From the NCBI GenBank assembly GCA_964370435.1, contig CAYJJG010000002.1, positions 1 to 64,000 on the forward strand: a DNA stretch of 64,000 nt. Direction: 5' to 3'. The stretch's first letter is position 1. Every line of letters begins with the position of its first letter. Below are positions 1 through 9,000 of this stretch, one piece after another. Source of the DNA: CALVGQ01 sp964370435 (GTDB lineage Bacteria; Bacillota_I; Bacilli_A; Erysipelotrichales; Erysipelotrichaceae). The notes beneath the pieces were generated by a model. It did no database searches and had not been told where the DNA came from. It saw nothing but the letters and a program-made list of their open reading frames with translations. The translations under genes were made by a program, and so were the position numbers.

Positions 1-1184
1 ATATCTTACTTAAAGGAGATATTGAAAACTTTAAAGTTATCAATGAAGTATATGGTTTCGATGTAGGAAACCAAGTCATTTTCCACGCGGCACAGCTCGC
101 AAAACAGTTTACTGGTAAAGATTCTATTGTTGCAAGAATTGGATCAGACCAGTTATTGATTTTTACTAAGAATGATATCATTGAAGACTTCTTTAGAAAC
201 CGTGCTCAATTTAATAACTCTCTAAAACAGTTAGTCCCTGCAATATCTAACCACATCTTAAATTTTAGATATGGTCGCTACTTTATGGAAGATAGTGAGA
301 ATAACGTTGACAACATGATTAATAAAGTTAGTATTGCTCACAGTTATGCACGCACAAATACATCATGGCCACTTTGGGATTATGACGAAAAATTCCACTT
401 ACACATGCTTCGTATGACAGAGCTAACTAATAAAATGGAAGACTCACTTAAACATCATGAATTCCATATGTTCTTACAACCAAAATATGATATACAATCC
501 GGACTAATTGTGGGGGCTGAAGCTTTAGTTCGATGGTTTGAGCGAAACGGTAATGTAGTTTATCCTAATGATTTCATTCCTCTATTTGAAAAAAATGAGT
601 TTATTACTGTACTTGATGAATACATCTTTGAATCTGCTTGTATTTTGATTAGTAATCGCTTAAGCAAAGGTCAGAGTGTTGTTCCAATTTCAGTAAACTT
701 CTCACGTCGGCACCTACAAAATAAAGACTTCGTAAATCGACTTTCTGCTATTGCACAAAAATATAATGTTCCAACAAGTTATCTTGAAGTTGAACTAACT
801 GAAACAGCAATCATTGAAAACGTTCAAGTTCTAAGTGAAGTGATTTCAAATATTCATATAGCTGGATTTAAAATTTCAATGGATGACTTTGGATCTGGTT
901 ATTCTTCACTAGGTATGTTGAAAGAATATAAATTTGATGTTGTAAAACTTGATCGTAGCTTCTTTATTTGTGAGGAAGAACAACGTGAAAACGCAAAAAC
1001 AGTATTGAGAGGAATTATTCAACTTGTAAACAGCTTAGGTTCACGCATAGTAGTTGAAGGAATAGAGTACGAGGACCAAGTAGATTTCCTAAAAACAGTT
1101 GATATCTATTCGGTACAGGGTTATTTCTTCGCACGTCCAATGAGTTCAAAAGACTTTGAAAATTTACTTAATAAACAAAAATAG
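1..1184 (+). CDS. C-di-GMP phosphodiesterase, degenerate GGDEF plus EAL (5' truncated by window edge)
   Basis: The frame is open from base 3, so the gene starts outside the window. The first residues look like the end of a GGDEF domain (RIGSDQLLIF where RxGGDEF is expected), so cyclase activity is unlikely. An EAL domain follows with its signature residues intact: AEALVRW, the Asn in VNFSRR, ELTET, MDDFGSGYSS, KLDRSF, VVEGIE and QGYFFARPM. These bind Mg2+ and c-di-GMP in active phosphodiesterases, so hydrolysis of c-di-GMP is the likely role. Any N-terminal sensor lies outside the window. A Rho-independent terminator follows about 85 bases downstream. Confidence 0.9.
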   Translation, partial: ILLKGDIENFKVINEVYGFDVGNQVIFHAAQLAKQFTGKDSIVARIGSDQLLIFTKNDIIEDFFRNRAQFNNSLKQLVPAISNHILNFRYGRYFMEDSENNVDNMINKVSIAHSYARTNTSWPLWDYDEKFHLHMLRMTELTNKMEDSLKHHEFHMFLQPKYDIQSGLIVGAEALVRWFERNGNVVYPNDFIPLFEKNEFITVLDEYIFESACILISNRLSKGQSVVPISVNFSRRHLQNKDFVNRLSAIAQKYNVPTSYLEVELTETAIIENVQVLSEVISNIHIAGFKISMDDFGSGYSSLGMLKEYKFDVVKLDRSFFICEEEQRENAKTVLRGIIQLVNSLGSRIVVEGIEYEDQVDFLKTVDIYSVQGYFFARPMSSKDFENLLNKQK

Positions 1185-1268
1185 AGCGATTATTGATCGC
1201 TCTTAGACCGTGAGCCTGTACAAAATTTTGTGTAAAGTCTAAATCTTGAAACAATAGTAGAATGAATT

Positions 1269-1309
1269 AAGTAACATTAGCGAATAAGTTAAATAATGTT
1301 ACTTTTTTT
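1269..1309 (+). terminator. Rho-independent terminator of the EAL gene
   Basis: An 11-bp perfect stem (AAGTAACATTA, 1269-1279, with TAATGTTACTT, 1294-1304) is followed directly by a run of T on the plus strand. It ends transcription of the EAL gene. Confidence 0.85.
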
Positions 1310-1327
1310 ATAATAATATGATTGACG

Positions 1328-1389
1328 ACATGAGCACCGTTAGCTAAAAAAAATTCAGCATTACCCCATTTTTTTAATGGTGCTCATGT
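1328..1389. repeat. Isolated long inverted repeat
   Basis: ACATGAGCACC (1328-1338) is perfectly inverted as GGTGCTCATGT (1379-1389). Inside, an A-tract faces a T-tract, and a second small stem (CCATT/AATGG) lies near the right arm. It is not followed by a T-run on either strand, so it is not an ordinary terminator. It could be a small mobile remnant or a structured RNA. Confidence 0.6.
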
Positions 1390-1553
1390 GGTATACCATG
1401 ATAAATAATAGATTCCTTTTTTATCTTCGATACATTTGAAATTTTATTTTTCATAATATACTACTTTAGTATGGATAAAATTATAAATTTCCTAGAGATA
1501 TTAAGTTATTCTCGGAGATAAACTTTAAAGTTCGTGTGATGTACATTTTTATT

Positions 1554-2852
1554 TTATTCTTCAAGATGTGTTGATTCATGAGTTAGTGAAGTAACATTTT
1601 TTAAACTTCGATTTATAGCTCTTGTTCTGGTACCTACTAGTTTTTCTAGTTCTTCAGAAGCTTGGCGCATTCTATCTTGAGTTTTATTTAAAATATCACC
1701 AAAAGAATTAAATTCTTTCTTAGTACTTTCAAGTATTTTCCATACTTCTCCTGAACGTTTTTGTATTGCTAAAGTTCTAAAGCCCATCTGGAGTGAGTTT
1801 AATAATGCAGCCATTGTCGTAGGACCTGCAATATTAATTTTTAATTTTTGTAGTTCTTCTACCATACCACGACGGACAACTTCAGCATACAACCCTTCAA
1901 TCGGCAAAAACATAATTGCGAAATCAGTGGTATTGGGTATATCTATATATTTATCATGAATATCTTTAGCAAAAGCCTTGATTCTATTAGTTAATATTTT
2001 TGCATTTGCTTCTACTTCAGATTGGATACCACTATCATAAGCATCTAATAAATTTTGATAAGCATCCATTGGAAATTTTGCATCAATTGGCAAATAAATA
2101 AATTCATCATCACTCTTTGGAAGTTTAACTGCAAACTCAACCCGTTCTGAAGAGTTCTTCTTTGTCGCTACATTAGTTTCATATTGTTCAGGACTTAGCA
2201 TTTGTTCTAGGATAGCCCCTAATTGAACTTCTCCTAAAATGCCTCTTGTTTTAACATTAGAAAGTACTTTCTTTAAATCATCTACACCAGTAGAAAGTGC
2301 TTGCATTTCTCCAAGTGATTTATAAACTTGCTCTAAGCGTTCACTAACTAATTTAAAACTTTGACTAATACGATCTTCTAACGTTTTTTGAAGTTTTTCA
2401 TCTACAGTAGCACGCATTTCATCTAACTTCTTTTCATTACTAGTTTGCATAGCTGTTACTTTATTTTCTAATGTTTCTTTTATATTTAGCATATTCGTAT
2501 TCATACTTTTTCCAAAGCGTTCAAAATTTTGATTATTAATTTCGTTTGTCTCAATTATGGTCTTTCTGAATGTTTCTAATTGTTGTAGTAAGTTTTGTCT
2601 AAATTCATTAAAACGGCGTTCTTCGTTGTCACTTATTATTTTATGATTATTTAATATTTGTTTATTGTTAGAGTCTAATTGAAGCATTAATGTTTGGAGC
2701 ACCTCACTCTTCATTGATTTAACTTCACTACTTAATGTTTGATGAAGTGTGGAGTCTACTTGTTTAGAATGCTTATTTTTTAATATTAAAATACAAAAAA
2801 TCAAATTAATTAATAAAAGTATAATGATAACTAGTAATAAAGGCTCATTCAT
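1554..2852 (-). CDS. rmuC: DNA recombination protein RmuC homologue
   Basis: An N-terminal membrane anchor (about residues 4-24, hydrophobic) is followed by a long coiled coil (about 40-190) and a C-terminal RmuC domain. The RmuC region includes VKTRGILGEVQLGAILEQML and the block around LPIDAKFPMDAYQNLLDAYD. RmuC proteins are nuclease-like factors that limit inversions at short inverted repeats. The 432-residue length is normal. An AGGAG site precedes the ATG. The gene lies 11 bases downstream of add and is probably co-transcribed with it. The biochemical role is poorly defined in Gram-positives. Confidence 0.9.
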   Translation of the reverse strand: MNEPLLLVIIILLLINLIFCILILKNKHSKQVDSTLHQTLSSEVKSMKSEVLQTLMLQLDSNNKQILNNHKIISDNEERRFNEFRQNLLQQLETFRKTIIETNEINNQNFERFGKSMNTNMLNIKETLENKVTAMQTSNEKKLDEMRATVDEKLQKTLEDRISQSFKLVSERLEQVYKSLGEMQALSTGVDDLKKVLSNVKTRGILGEVQLGAILEQMLSPEQYETNVATKKNSSERVEFAVKLPKSDDEFIYLPIDAKFPMDAYQNLLDAYDSGIQSEVEANAKILTNRIKAFAKDIHDKYIDIPNTTDFAIMFLPIEGLYAEVVRRGMVEELQKLKINIAGPTTMAALLNSLQMGFRTLAIQKRSGEVWKILESTKKEFNSFGDILNKTQDRMRQASEELEKLVGTRTRAINRSLKNVTSLTHESTHLEE

Positions 2853-2863
2853 ATAATTTTCTC

Positions 2864-3871
2864 CTATCTCTCATGTTGTATATTGCAAAGTTGATATAGT
2901 TTTGTTTTTTCTTTATCAGTTATAAAAGCACTTTTTATTGCATTGATGGTACATAGTTCTAAATCTAATACTGTAATTTTTCCGGTTTTTAAAAGTTGTT
3001 GATATTCATAATTTAAGTCAATATCTGAAAGTGTTCTATTATCTGTATTTAGGGTGACAATAGCCCCTTCTTTATATAATTTATGAAATGCATGGTTTTC
3101 ATAGCTAGGTTGATTATTGCACTGAATGTTGCTTGTAAGACACATTTCTAGAGGTATTTGTTTTGCGATAACAAGTTGCATAATACGGCTGTCATCTATA
3201 CAATGACCTCCATGTCCAATACGTGCTGCCCCTAAATAAATGGCATCTTCAACATGACTAGCAGGTCCTGATTCTCCTGCGTGAATTGTATATGGAATCG
3301 CTAATCCTTTAGCTTCATCGAATAGAATTTTAAATTCTTTCATAGGATATCCACCTTCATAGCCTGCTAAATCTAACGCGACAACGCCTTGATTTAAGAA
3401 TTGTTTAGTTACTCTAATAGTTTCACGATTTAAATCTTCATTAATATTTCCACCATAAATCATCATACATAAAATAAAATTAACTTTTATATTAGGATAT
3501 TTCACTTTAGCGATTGTCCTAGCTTTTAAAGCCGCATCAACCACGTCTTCTTGAGTAAGTTCTCCTTGTATATGAGCTTGTGGAGCAAATCTAATTTCTA
3601 CATAGATCAGTCCTTCATCATTTAAATTCTTGATTAAAGCTAACATGCTAGAAATGATAGCTTCTTCATCTTGTAATAAGGCAATCGGTAATGCAAAACG
3701 ATCAAGAAAAGTAGCTAGATTCTTATTATCTTTTGGAACTCTCATAAGTTCTTGAAATTGACTATAAGTAAGATTAGTATCAATTAGCTTTCTTTTCTTA
3801 GCAAGCTGATAGCTTGTTTCAACATCTAATGAGCCGTCAAAATGACAATGCAGTTCAATTTTTGCTTTCAT
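2864..3871 (-). CDS. add: Adenosine deaminase
   Basis: This is a metal-dependent TIM-barrel deaminase converting adenosine to inosine in purine salvage. Metal and catalytic motifs are visible: HCHFDGSL near the N-terminus, HAGESGP with the catalytic Glu, RIGHG, and the C-terminal NTDNRTLSD that supplies the last metal ligand. The frame could open two codons earlier at a GTG, but that GTG lies within the ribosome-binding site (AAGGAGTG). I therefore place the start at the ATG five bases after AAGGAG. Length (335 residues) matches the family. Confidence 0.93.
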   Translation of the reverse strand: MKAKIELHCHFDGSLDVETSYQLAKKRKLIDTNLTYSQFQELMRVPKDNKNLATFLDRFALPIALLQDEEAIISSMLALIKNLNDEGLIYVEIRFAPQAHIQGELTQEDVVDAALKARTIAKVKYPNIKVNFILCMMIYGGNINEDLNRETIRVTKQFLNQGVVALDLAGYEGGYPMKEFKILFDEAKGLAIPYTIHAGESGPASHVEDAIYLGAARIGHGGHCIDDSRIMQLVIAKQIPLEMCLTSNIQCNNQPSYENHAFHKLYKEGAIVTLNTDNRTLSDIDLNYEYQQLLKTGKITVLDLELCTINAIKSAFITDKEKTKLYQLCNIQHER

Positions 3872-3984
3872 ATTCACTCCTTGTATTTATAAATTATAAT
3901 AATTATAGCTTAATTAATATTAAATTACTATGCACTAGCTTAATCCAATAGATAAAAAAGAATCAACTATTAATTATTTAAACT

Positions 3985-4015
3985 AAAAGATGAGCATCTC
4001 ATTTGCCCATCTTTT
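3985..4015 (-). terminator. Terminator after spoIVB
   Basis: AAAAGATGGGC and GCTCATCTTTT (minus strand) form a stem with one mismatch, starting 3 bases after the spoIVB stop and followed by a T-rich tail. It separates spoIVB from add. Confidence 0.75.
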
Positions 4016-4017
4016 AT

Positions 4018-5022
4018 CTATTGCATACTTTCTGCACTCATCAGCATCCACTCTATATAAAGTCCATATCCTTTACTAGGTGTGCTAGTAATCATGTGCG
4101 TTACTGCTCCGATTAATTTTCCATTTTGTACAACAGGACTACCAGACATACCTTGGACAATACCACCTGTTGTATTTATGATACGTTGATCTATTATTTC
4201 AAACTTAAAACTCTTTATATCAGGTTCATTTTGTATATTAACTTGCGTTATATTAATGTCAATCTCTTCAATTTGTTGATCATTTATAACGGTATACATT
4301 GTAGCAGCTCCAGGACTTACTTCTTGTCTACTTGCTACCTCAATGAGCTGTTTGCTTGAATCGATACGGTCATAATAACCAAACAATCCAAACTGCGTAT
4401 TTCGTACTACATCACCTATACGTATCATGGTATTTATACTGTTTTTCTCACCAGGTTCATTAGCGGTGCTTTTTTTAATTGAAGTGACTGAAGCTAAGAA
4501 TAAATCTCCTGCACTTATTTCAGCAATAGTATCCAATTCATGATCCATAATCTCATGTCCTAGAGAACCGTATGTATTATTAATTGGATTGTAATATGTT
4601 ACAGTTCCAATGCCTTTTATCTCATCTTTAACATAAAGACCCGTTTTAAATACTTGTTCATCCTTCAGATAATATACATTCATTAGTACATTTTCTAATC
4701 TACCGTTTCTTTCTACAGTGACTTCATATGTAGTATTTTTCTTTGGATTTATAGACATATAGTCATATAAATCATCTAAACTTGTTACTGGTGATTGTTC
4801 CATCGCAATAATTTTATCGCCGATGTTTAGTTCTGAAGTAACCGCTGGATTTATCCATTGTTGATCTACTTGAAATTCAAACATTCCGCTTACTACTACA
4901 CCATCATACTCACCATGTATCGCGACTGTTTCCCCACCAAGATATACATGATTAGTTTGTGCATTAATGAATTGCAAGGATAGCATCATCAATCCTGTAA
5001 ATATAAAAACATATTTTTTCAT
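4018..5022 (-). CDS. spoIVB: SpoIVB family serine peptidase (sporulation signalling protease)
   Basis: SpoIVB is secreted from the forespore and cleaves SpoIVFA to trigger pro-sigma-K processing. The sequence has an N-terminal signal/anchor (about residues 4-21), a PDZ domain (about 50-115, LNIGDKIIAM) and a peptidase S55 domain. The catalytic His is near 156 in GSLGHEI and the catalytic Ser near 295 in GMSGSPVV. At 334 residues it is shorter than the B. subtilis protein (426), mainly at the N-terminus. In Bacillus it follows recN; here recN is 40 kb away and the gene follows degV. Its AAGGAG site lies inside a strong hairpin, and a sigma-F-like promoter sits upstream. Confidence 0.9.
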   Translation of the reverse strand: MKKYVFIFTGLMMLSLQFINAQTNHVYLGGETVAIHGEYDGVVVSGMFEFQVDQQWINPAVTSELNIGDKIIAMEQSPVTSLDDLYDYMSINPKKNTTYEVTVERNGRLENVLMNVYYLKDEQVFKTGLYVKDEIKGIGTVTYYNPINNTYGSLGHEIMDHELDTIAEISAGDLFLASVTSIKKSTANEPGEKNSINTMIRIGDVVRNTQFGLFGYYDRIDSSKQLIEVASRQEVSPGAATMYTVINDQQIEEIDINITQVNIQNEPDIKSFKFEIIDQRIINTTGGIVQGMSGSPVVQNGKLIGAVTHMITSTPSKGYGLYIEWMLMSAESMQ

Positions 5023-5024
5023 TA

Positions 5025-5065
5025 AAAAACTCCTTTCAACATTATTATGTTCAATAGGAGTTTTT
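5025..5065 (-). terminator. Terminator-like hairpin containing the spoIVB ribosome-binding site
   Basis: On the minus strand AAAAACTCC and GGAGTTTTT pair perfectly, and an inner AACAT/ATGTT pair extends the stem. The 3' arm contains the AAGGAG of spoIVB, and the T-run ends directly before its ATG. It can act as the degV terminator, and any read-through RNA would hide the spoIVB Shine-Dalgarno. Confidence 0.75.
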
Positions 5066-5075
5066 AAAGTAATGT

Positions 5076-5104
5076 AATTTTTACCTTGTTATTTTTTAAT
5101 ATAG
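5076..5104 (-). promoter_or_regulatory. Candidate sigma-F-type promoter of spoIVB
   Basis: Minus strand: CTATA (5100-5104), a 14-base spacer, then GGTAAAAATT (5076-5085). The -10 fits the B. subtilis sigma-F consensus GGNRANANTW at every position; the -35 fits GYWTA at four of five, and the spacer is one base short. spoIVB is a forespore gene in Bacillus. Confidence 0.4.
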
Positions 5105-5928
5105 GCTATACCACAAGCTCCAGGACCTACGTGGGTACCAATAGTACTGCCGATAGCAACTAAACGTTCAACATTGATCCCGTTCTCTTTTAAATATTTT
5201 TGAAGATCTAATGCAAATTCTGTAGTATGAGAATAAGCAAGAACTACCGGATAATTGAAATCAATATCCCCTGCTTTTTGTATTTCTTTTAATATACTCT
5301 CTAATGCAGCTTTTTTTCCTCTACCTTTACCAACAACAGAAACTTTACCTTCAACTAAGGAAATAATTGGTTTAATTGAAAGGAGAGTTCCAGCAGCTCC
5401 AGCTACTTTTGAAAGTCTTCCACCTTTTACAAGGTATTCTAATGTACTTAAAGCAGCAATTAATGTTGCTCTAGGTATTAACTCATTAATCTTATTAATA
5501 ATTTCTTCTGTACTCAAACCTTCTTTTCGAAGTTGCACAGCAATTTCAACTAATAAACGATTAGTAATTGCAATGTTATTGGTATCAACAATATAAACAC
5601 GATCATAATCTACAATATTTTTAGCTAGATTGGCATTTTGAAAAGTACCACTTAATTCTTTAGATGCTAAGATTACAATAATATCATCATTAGCAGCTTT
5701 AGCAGCTTCAAAATGTTCAATAAAATCATTAGGTGTTGGTTGCGAAGTGGTCGGAGTCACTTCACTTGTAATTAATTTTTCATAAAATTGGTCGATTGTT
5801 AAATCTATTCCATCACGATATTCATCAGTACCAAATAATACTCTTAATGGAACTACACTGATATCTAAATTTTTAATTTCATCTTTTATAAAATCACTTG
5901 TTGAATCTGTTAAAATTCTTAAAGCCAT
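5089..5928 (-). CDS. DegV family fatty acid-binding protein (FakB-like)
   Basis: DegV/FakB proteins bind a fatty acid and present it to the kinase FakA, giving acyl-phosphate for phospholipid synthesis. The family motifs are present: TDSTSD at the N-terminus, the TSQPTP segment that contacts the carboxylate, LEYLVKGGRLSK in the middle and HVGPGACGIAY at the end. Length (279) is typical. A FakA homologue is encoded 9 kb away at 14474-16096, so the pair could work together. The gene has its own consensus promoter overlapping the polC terminator. Ligand preference cannot be read from sequence. Confidence 0.9.
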   Translation of the reverse strand: MALRILTDSTSDFIKDEIKNLDISVVPLRVLFGTDEYRDGIDLTIDQFYEKLITSEVTPTTSQPTPNDFIEHFEAAKAANDDIIVILASKELSGTFQNANLAKNIVDYDRVYIVDTNNIAITNRLLVEIAVQLRKEGLSTEEIINKINELIPRATLIAALSTLEYLVKGGRLSKVAGAAGTLLSIKPIISLVEGKVSVVGKGRGKKAALESILKEIQKAGDIDFNYPVVLAYSHTTEFALDLQKYLKENGINVERLVAIGSTIGTHVGPGACGIAYIKK

Positions 5929-5963
5929 AATCTTTTACCCCTCTTTCATAAAAGCACTAATAC

Positions 5964-5992
5964 ATAATAATAGAAAATAGTTAGATTGTCAA
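5964..5992 (-). promoter_or_regulatory. Sigma-A promoter of degV
   Basis: TTGACA (5987-5992), 17-base spacer, TATTAT (5964-5969) on the minus strand. The -35 and most of the spacer lie inside the polC terminator hairpin. Confidence 0.75.
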
Positions 5993-5999
5993 ACTATTT
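5975..5999 (-). terminator. Terminator after polC
   Basis: AAATAGTT/AACTATTT form an 8-bp stem about 10 bases after the polC stop, followed by a T-rich tail on the minus strand. The stem is AT-rich, so strength is uncertain. Confidence 0.5.
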
Positions 6000-6008
6000 A
6001 TTGTGTTA

Positions 6009-9000
6009 TTAAAATAACGACAATTGATTTTTTTCTTGTAAGTCATCTAAAACCCCTAGTGAAGACAATTTTTTTACTAAAGTATTGCTTATTGAAGTTC
6101 TGTTCATTAAATCTTCTTTAGATAAAAACTCTCCCTTAGAGCGCGATTCTACTATTGATTTTGCAACATTAATCCCAAGTCCATCCATAACTGTAAATGG
6201 TGGAATAATCACTTTTGTGTTATCTTCATCTACAATGAACTGATCAGCAAGTGATCGATATAAATCGATATTTGCAAAACGATATCCTCTTGCGAGCATC
6301 TCTAAACAACTTTCAAAAGTAGATAATAATTGTATTTCTTTAGTTGTAACACTTTTTTTAGTTTCAATATTATTTAGACGTCGATTAATATCATCAATTC
6401 TACTTTGAATCATTTCAGCCCCTTTTATCATTGTTTCAATTTCAAAGGCATCACAGCGTAACGAAAAATAGGATACATAATAAAAGTGTGGGTAGTGCAC
6501 CTTGAACCATGCTATACGCACAGCCATAATTACATAAGCAACTGCATGGGCTTTTGGGAACATATATTTAATTTTTTTACAACTTTCAATATACCACAGT
6601 GGTACTTGATGTTCTAACATTGAGTTAGTCCACGCCTCAGTTACACCTTTACCTTTTCGAACACTTTCCATGATAAAGAAGGCTTCCTTAGGGTCCAAAC
6701 CCTTTTGTATAAGGTAAGTCATGATGTCATCACGACAACCAATAACACCACTTAAACTAGTTATATTTTGTTCAATTAAATCTTTAGCATTATTTAGCCA
6801 AACATCAGTTCCGTGAGACAATCCTGAAATAATGACTAAATCGGAAAAAGATGTTGGCTTAGTTAACTCTAATATTTGTCTTACAAAGGAAGTACCAAAT
6901 TCTGGCAAACCACAAGCACCTGTCTTATTATTATATATTTTAGGATCTGCTTCTAGAGCATCACAACTTGAAAATAATGACATTGTTAAAGCATCATTCA
7001 TTGGAATACTTCGTGGATCAATACCTGATATATTTTCCAATAAACGCATAGCAGTAGGATCTACATGGCCTAAAATATCAAACTTAAGAACATTATCATG
7101 AATATCATGAAATTCAAAATGAGTGGTTTTCCATTCGGAATTAGGGTTATTAGCTGGAAAATTCACCGGTGTAAAATCATGGACATCCATATAGTCTGGT
7201 ATTGCGATAATTCCCCCTGGATGTTGACCAGTAGTTCTTTTTACACCTTCACAGCCACTAGCTAAATATTCTTTTTGAGCACTACGCATTTCTTCAACAC
7301 CTTGCTCCTCACAGTACCCTAAGACGTAACCAAAGGCCGTTTTCTTAGCTACAGTACCAATAGTTCCAGCTCTAAATACATAATCTTCACCAAAAACTTC
7401 TTTAGTATAGGCATGAGCAAGTTCTTGATATGCTCCTGAGAAATTCAAATCAATATCGGGTACTTTATCGCCTTCAAATCCAAGGAAAGTTTCAAAAGGA
7501 ATATCTTGCCCTTCTCCATCCATTAGAGTTTGACATTGTGGACAAGGTTTTGATATTAAGTCATATCCAGAAGACACAGAACCATCTAAGATAAACTCGA
7601 CGTGTTGACAATTTTTACAAATATAATGCGGAGCTAGTGGATTAACCTCTGTTATCGATGACATAGTAGCTGCAAAACTTGATCCTACAGACCCTCTAGA
7701 ACCTACTAGATAACCATCATCATTGCTCTTTTTAACAAGCAAATGTGAAATATAGTAAATTACTCCAAAGCCATTTCCAATGATACTTGTTAATTCTTTT
7801 TCGAGTCGTTTCTCTACAATCTCTGGCAATAAGGAACCATATTTATTTTTTGCAGTTTCATAACATATTGCTCTTAATCGCTCATCTGCACCTTCTATTT
7901 TTGGTGTATATAACTTATTATGAACTGGCTTAACCACTTCACACATATCCATAATTTTATTAGTATTAATTACTACTAATTCGATAGCAGTGTCCTCTCC
8001 TAGCCATGAAAATGCTTTTAGCATTTCTTTAGTATTTCTAAAATGCTGATTAGGATTAACAGTTATTCGTCTTCGCTCTTGATTACGGATATATAGCGGA
8101 TGTCTAGTACCACCTATAGCTTGAGCATTGATGTAAATATCCCTAAATATCTTTTGTTTTTCTAATACATAATGAACATCACCACTAGCAACTATAAGTT
8201 TATTCAGCTTTCTCGCTGTAGCAATTATCTTTAATAGTATTTTCTTTAATCTTTCATTATCAACTATGCTGTTCCCCTCAATAAGCAAGCGATAATTTTC
8301 TAAAGGCTGTATTTCGATATAATCATAAAATTTCATAGCTTGTTCTAGTTTATCTATTGTTTTATTAGATGCTATTTCAAATATTTCTCCATTTAAACAA
8401 GAAGTTCCAATTAAAAGCCCTTCACGGTGTTCTTGCAAATCTTTTCTTAATATTCTAGGCTCAGCAACCACTTCTTCGCCCTCACCTTTAGAACTAATTT
8501 TACCGCTATAAGATAAAGTCTTCGTATGTGAAAGGGTAATTAATTTAAATAAGTTTTTTAGTCCTTTTTGATTTCTAGCTAATACTGTAGTATGGTATTT
8601 CCATTTTTTTGTAAAAGCTAAATTATCTTCAACTGCATTTAAATCTAATAAATTTTTAATCCCCTTAGAACTCAATTCATTAAGCATAGCAGAAAATACA
8701 TTAGCCAATACCTCGGTATCATAATCTGCACGATGGGCTACTTCATCGTCATAAATGACACGGTATTGTCTAGCAATAGCACCTAGTGCATATTTCTTCT
8801 TTGTTGGATGTAAGAATCGAGATAAATCTAAGGTATCTACAGTAGGATTAATTAAAGGTGGCTGATTAATAAGCGCTAACTGGGCATTCATAAAATCATA
8901 GTCAAAACCAGCGTTATGAGCAACTAGAATGCTATCTTTCATAAAATCTACAATCTGTGCATAAGCATCATTAAAGGATGGTGCATGTTCTACATCAAAT

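Larger units (their letters stand above)
1185..1553. other. Intergenic region with a terminator and an unexplained inverted repeat
   Basis: This 369-base stretch holds no convincing gene on either strand. A small hairpin (AGAGCGAT/ATCGCTCT, 1183-1203) overlaps the stop of the EAL gene. A Rho-independent terminator lies at 1269-1309 and a long inverted repeat at 1328-1389. The remainder up to the rmuC stop is AT-rich with no recognisable signal. Confidence 0.7.
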
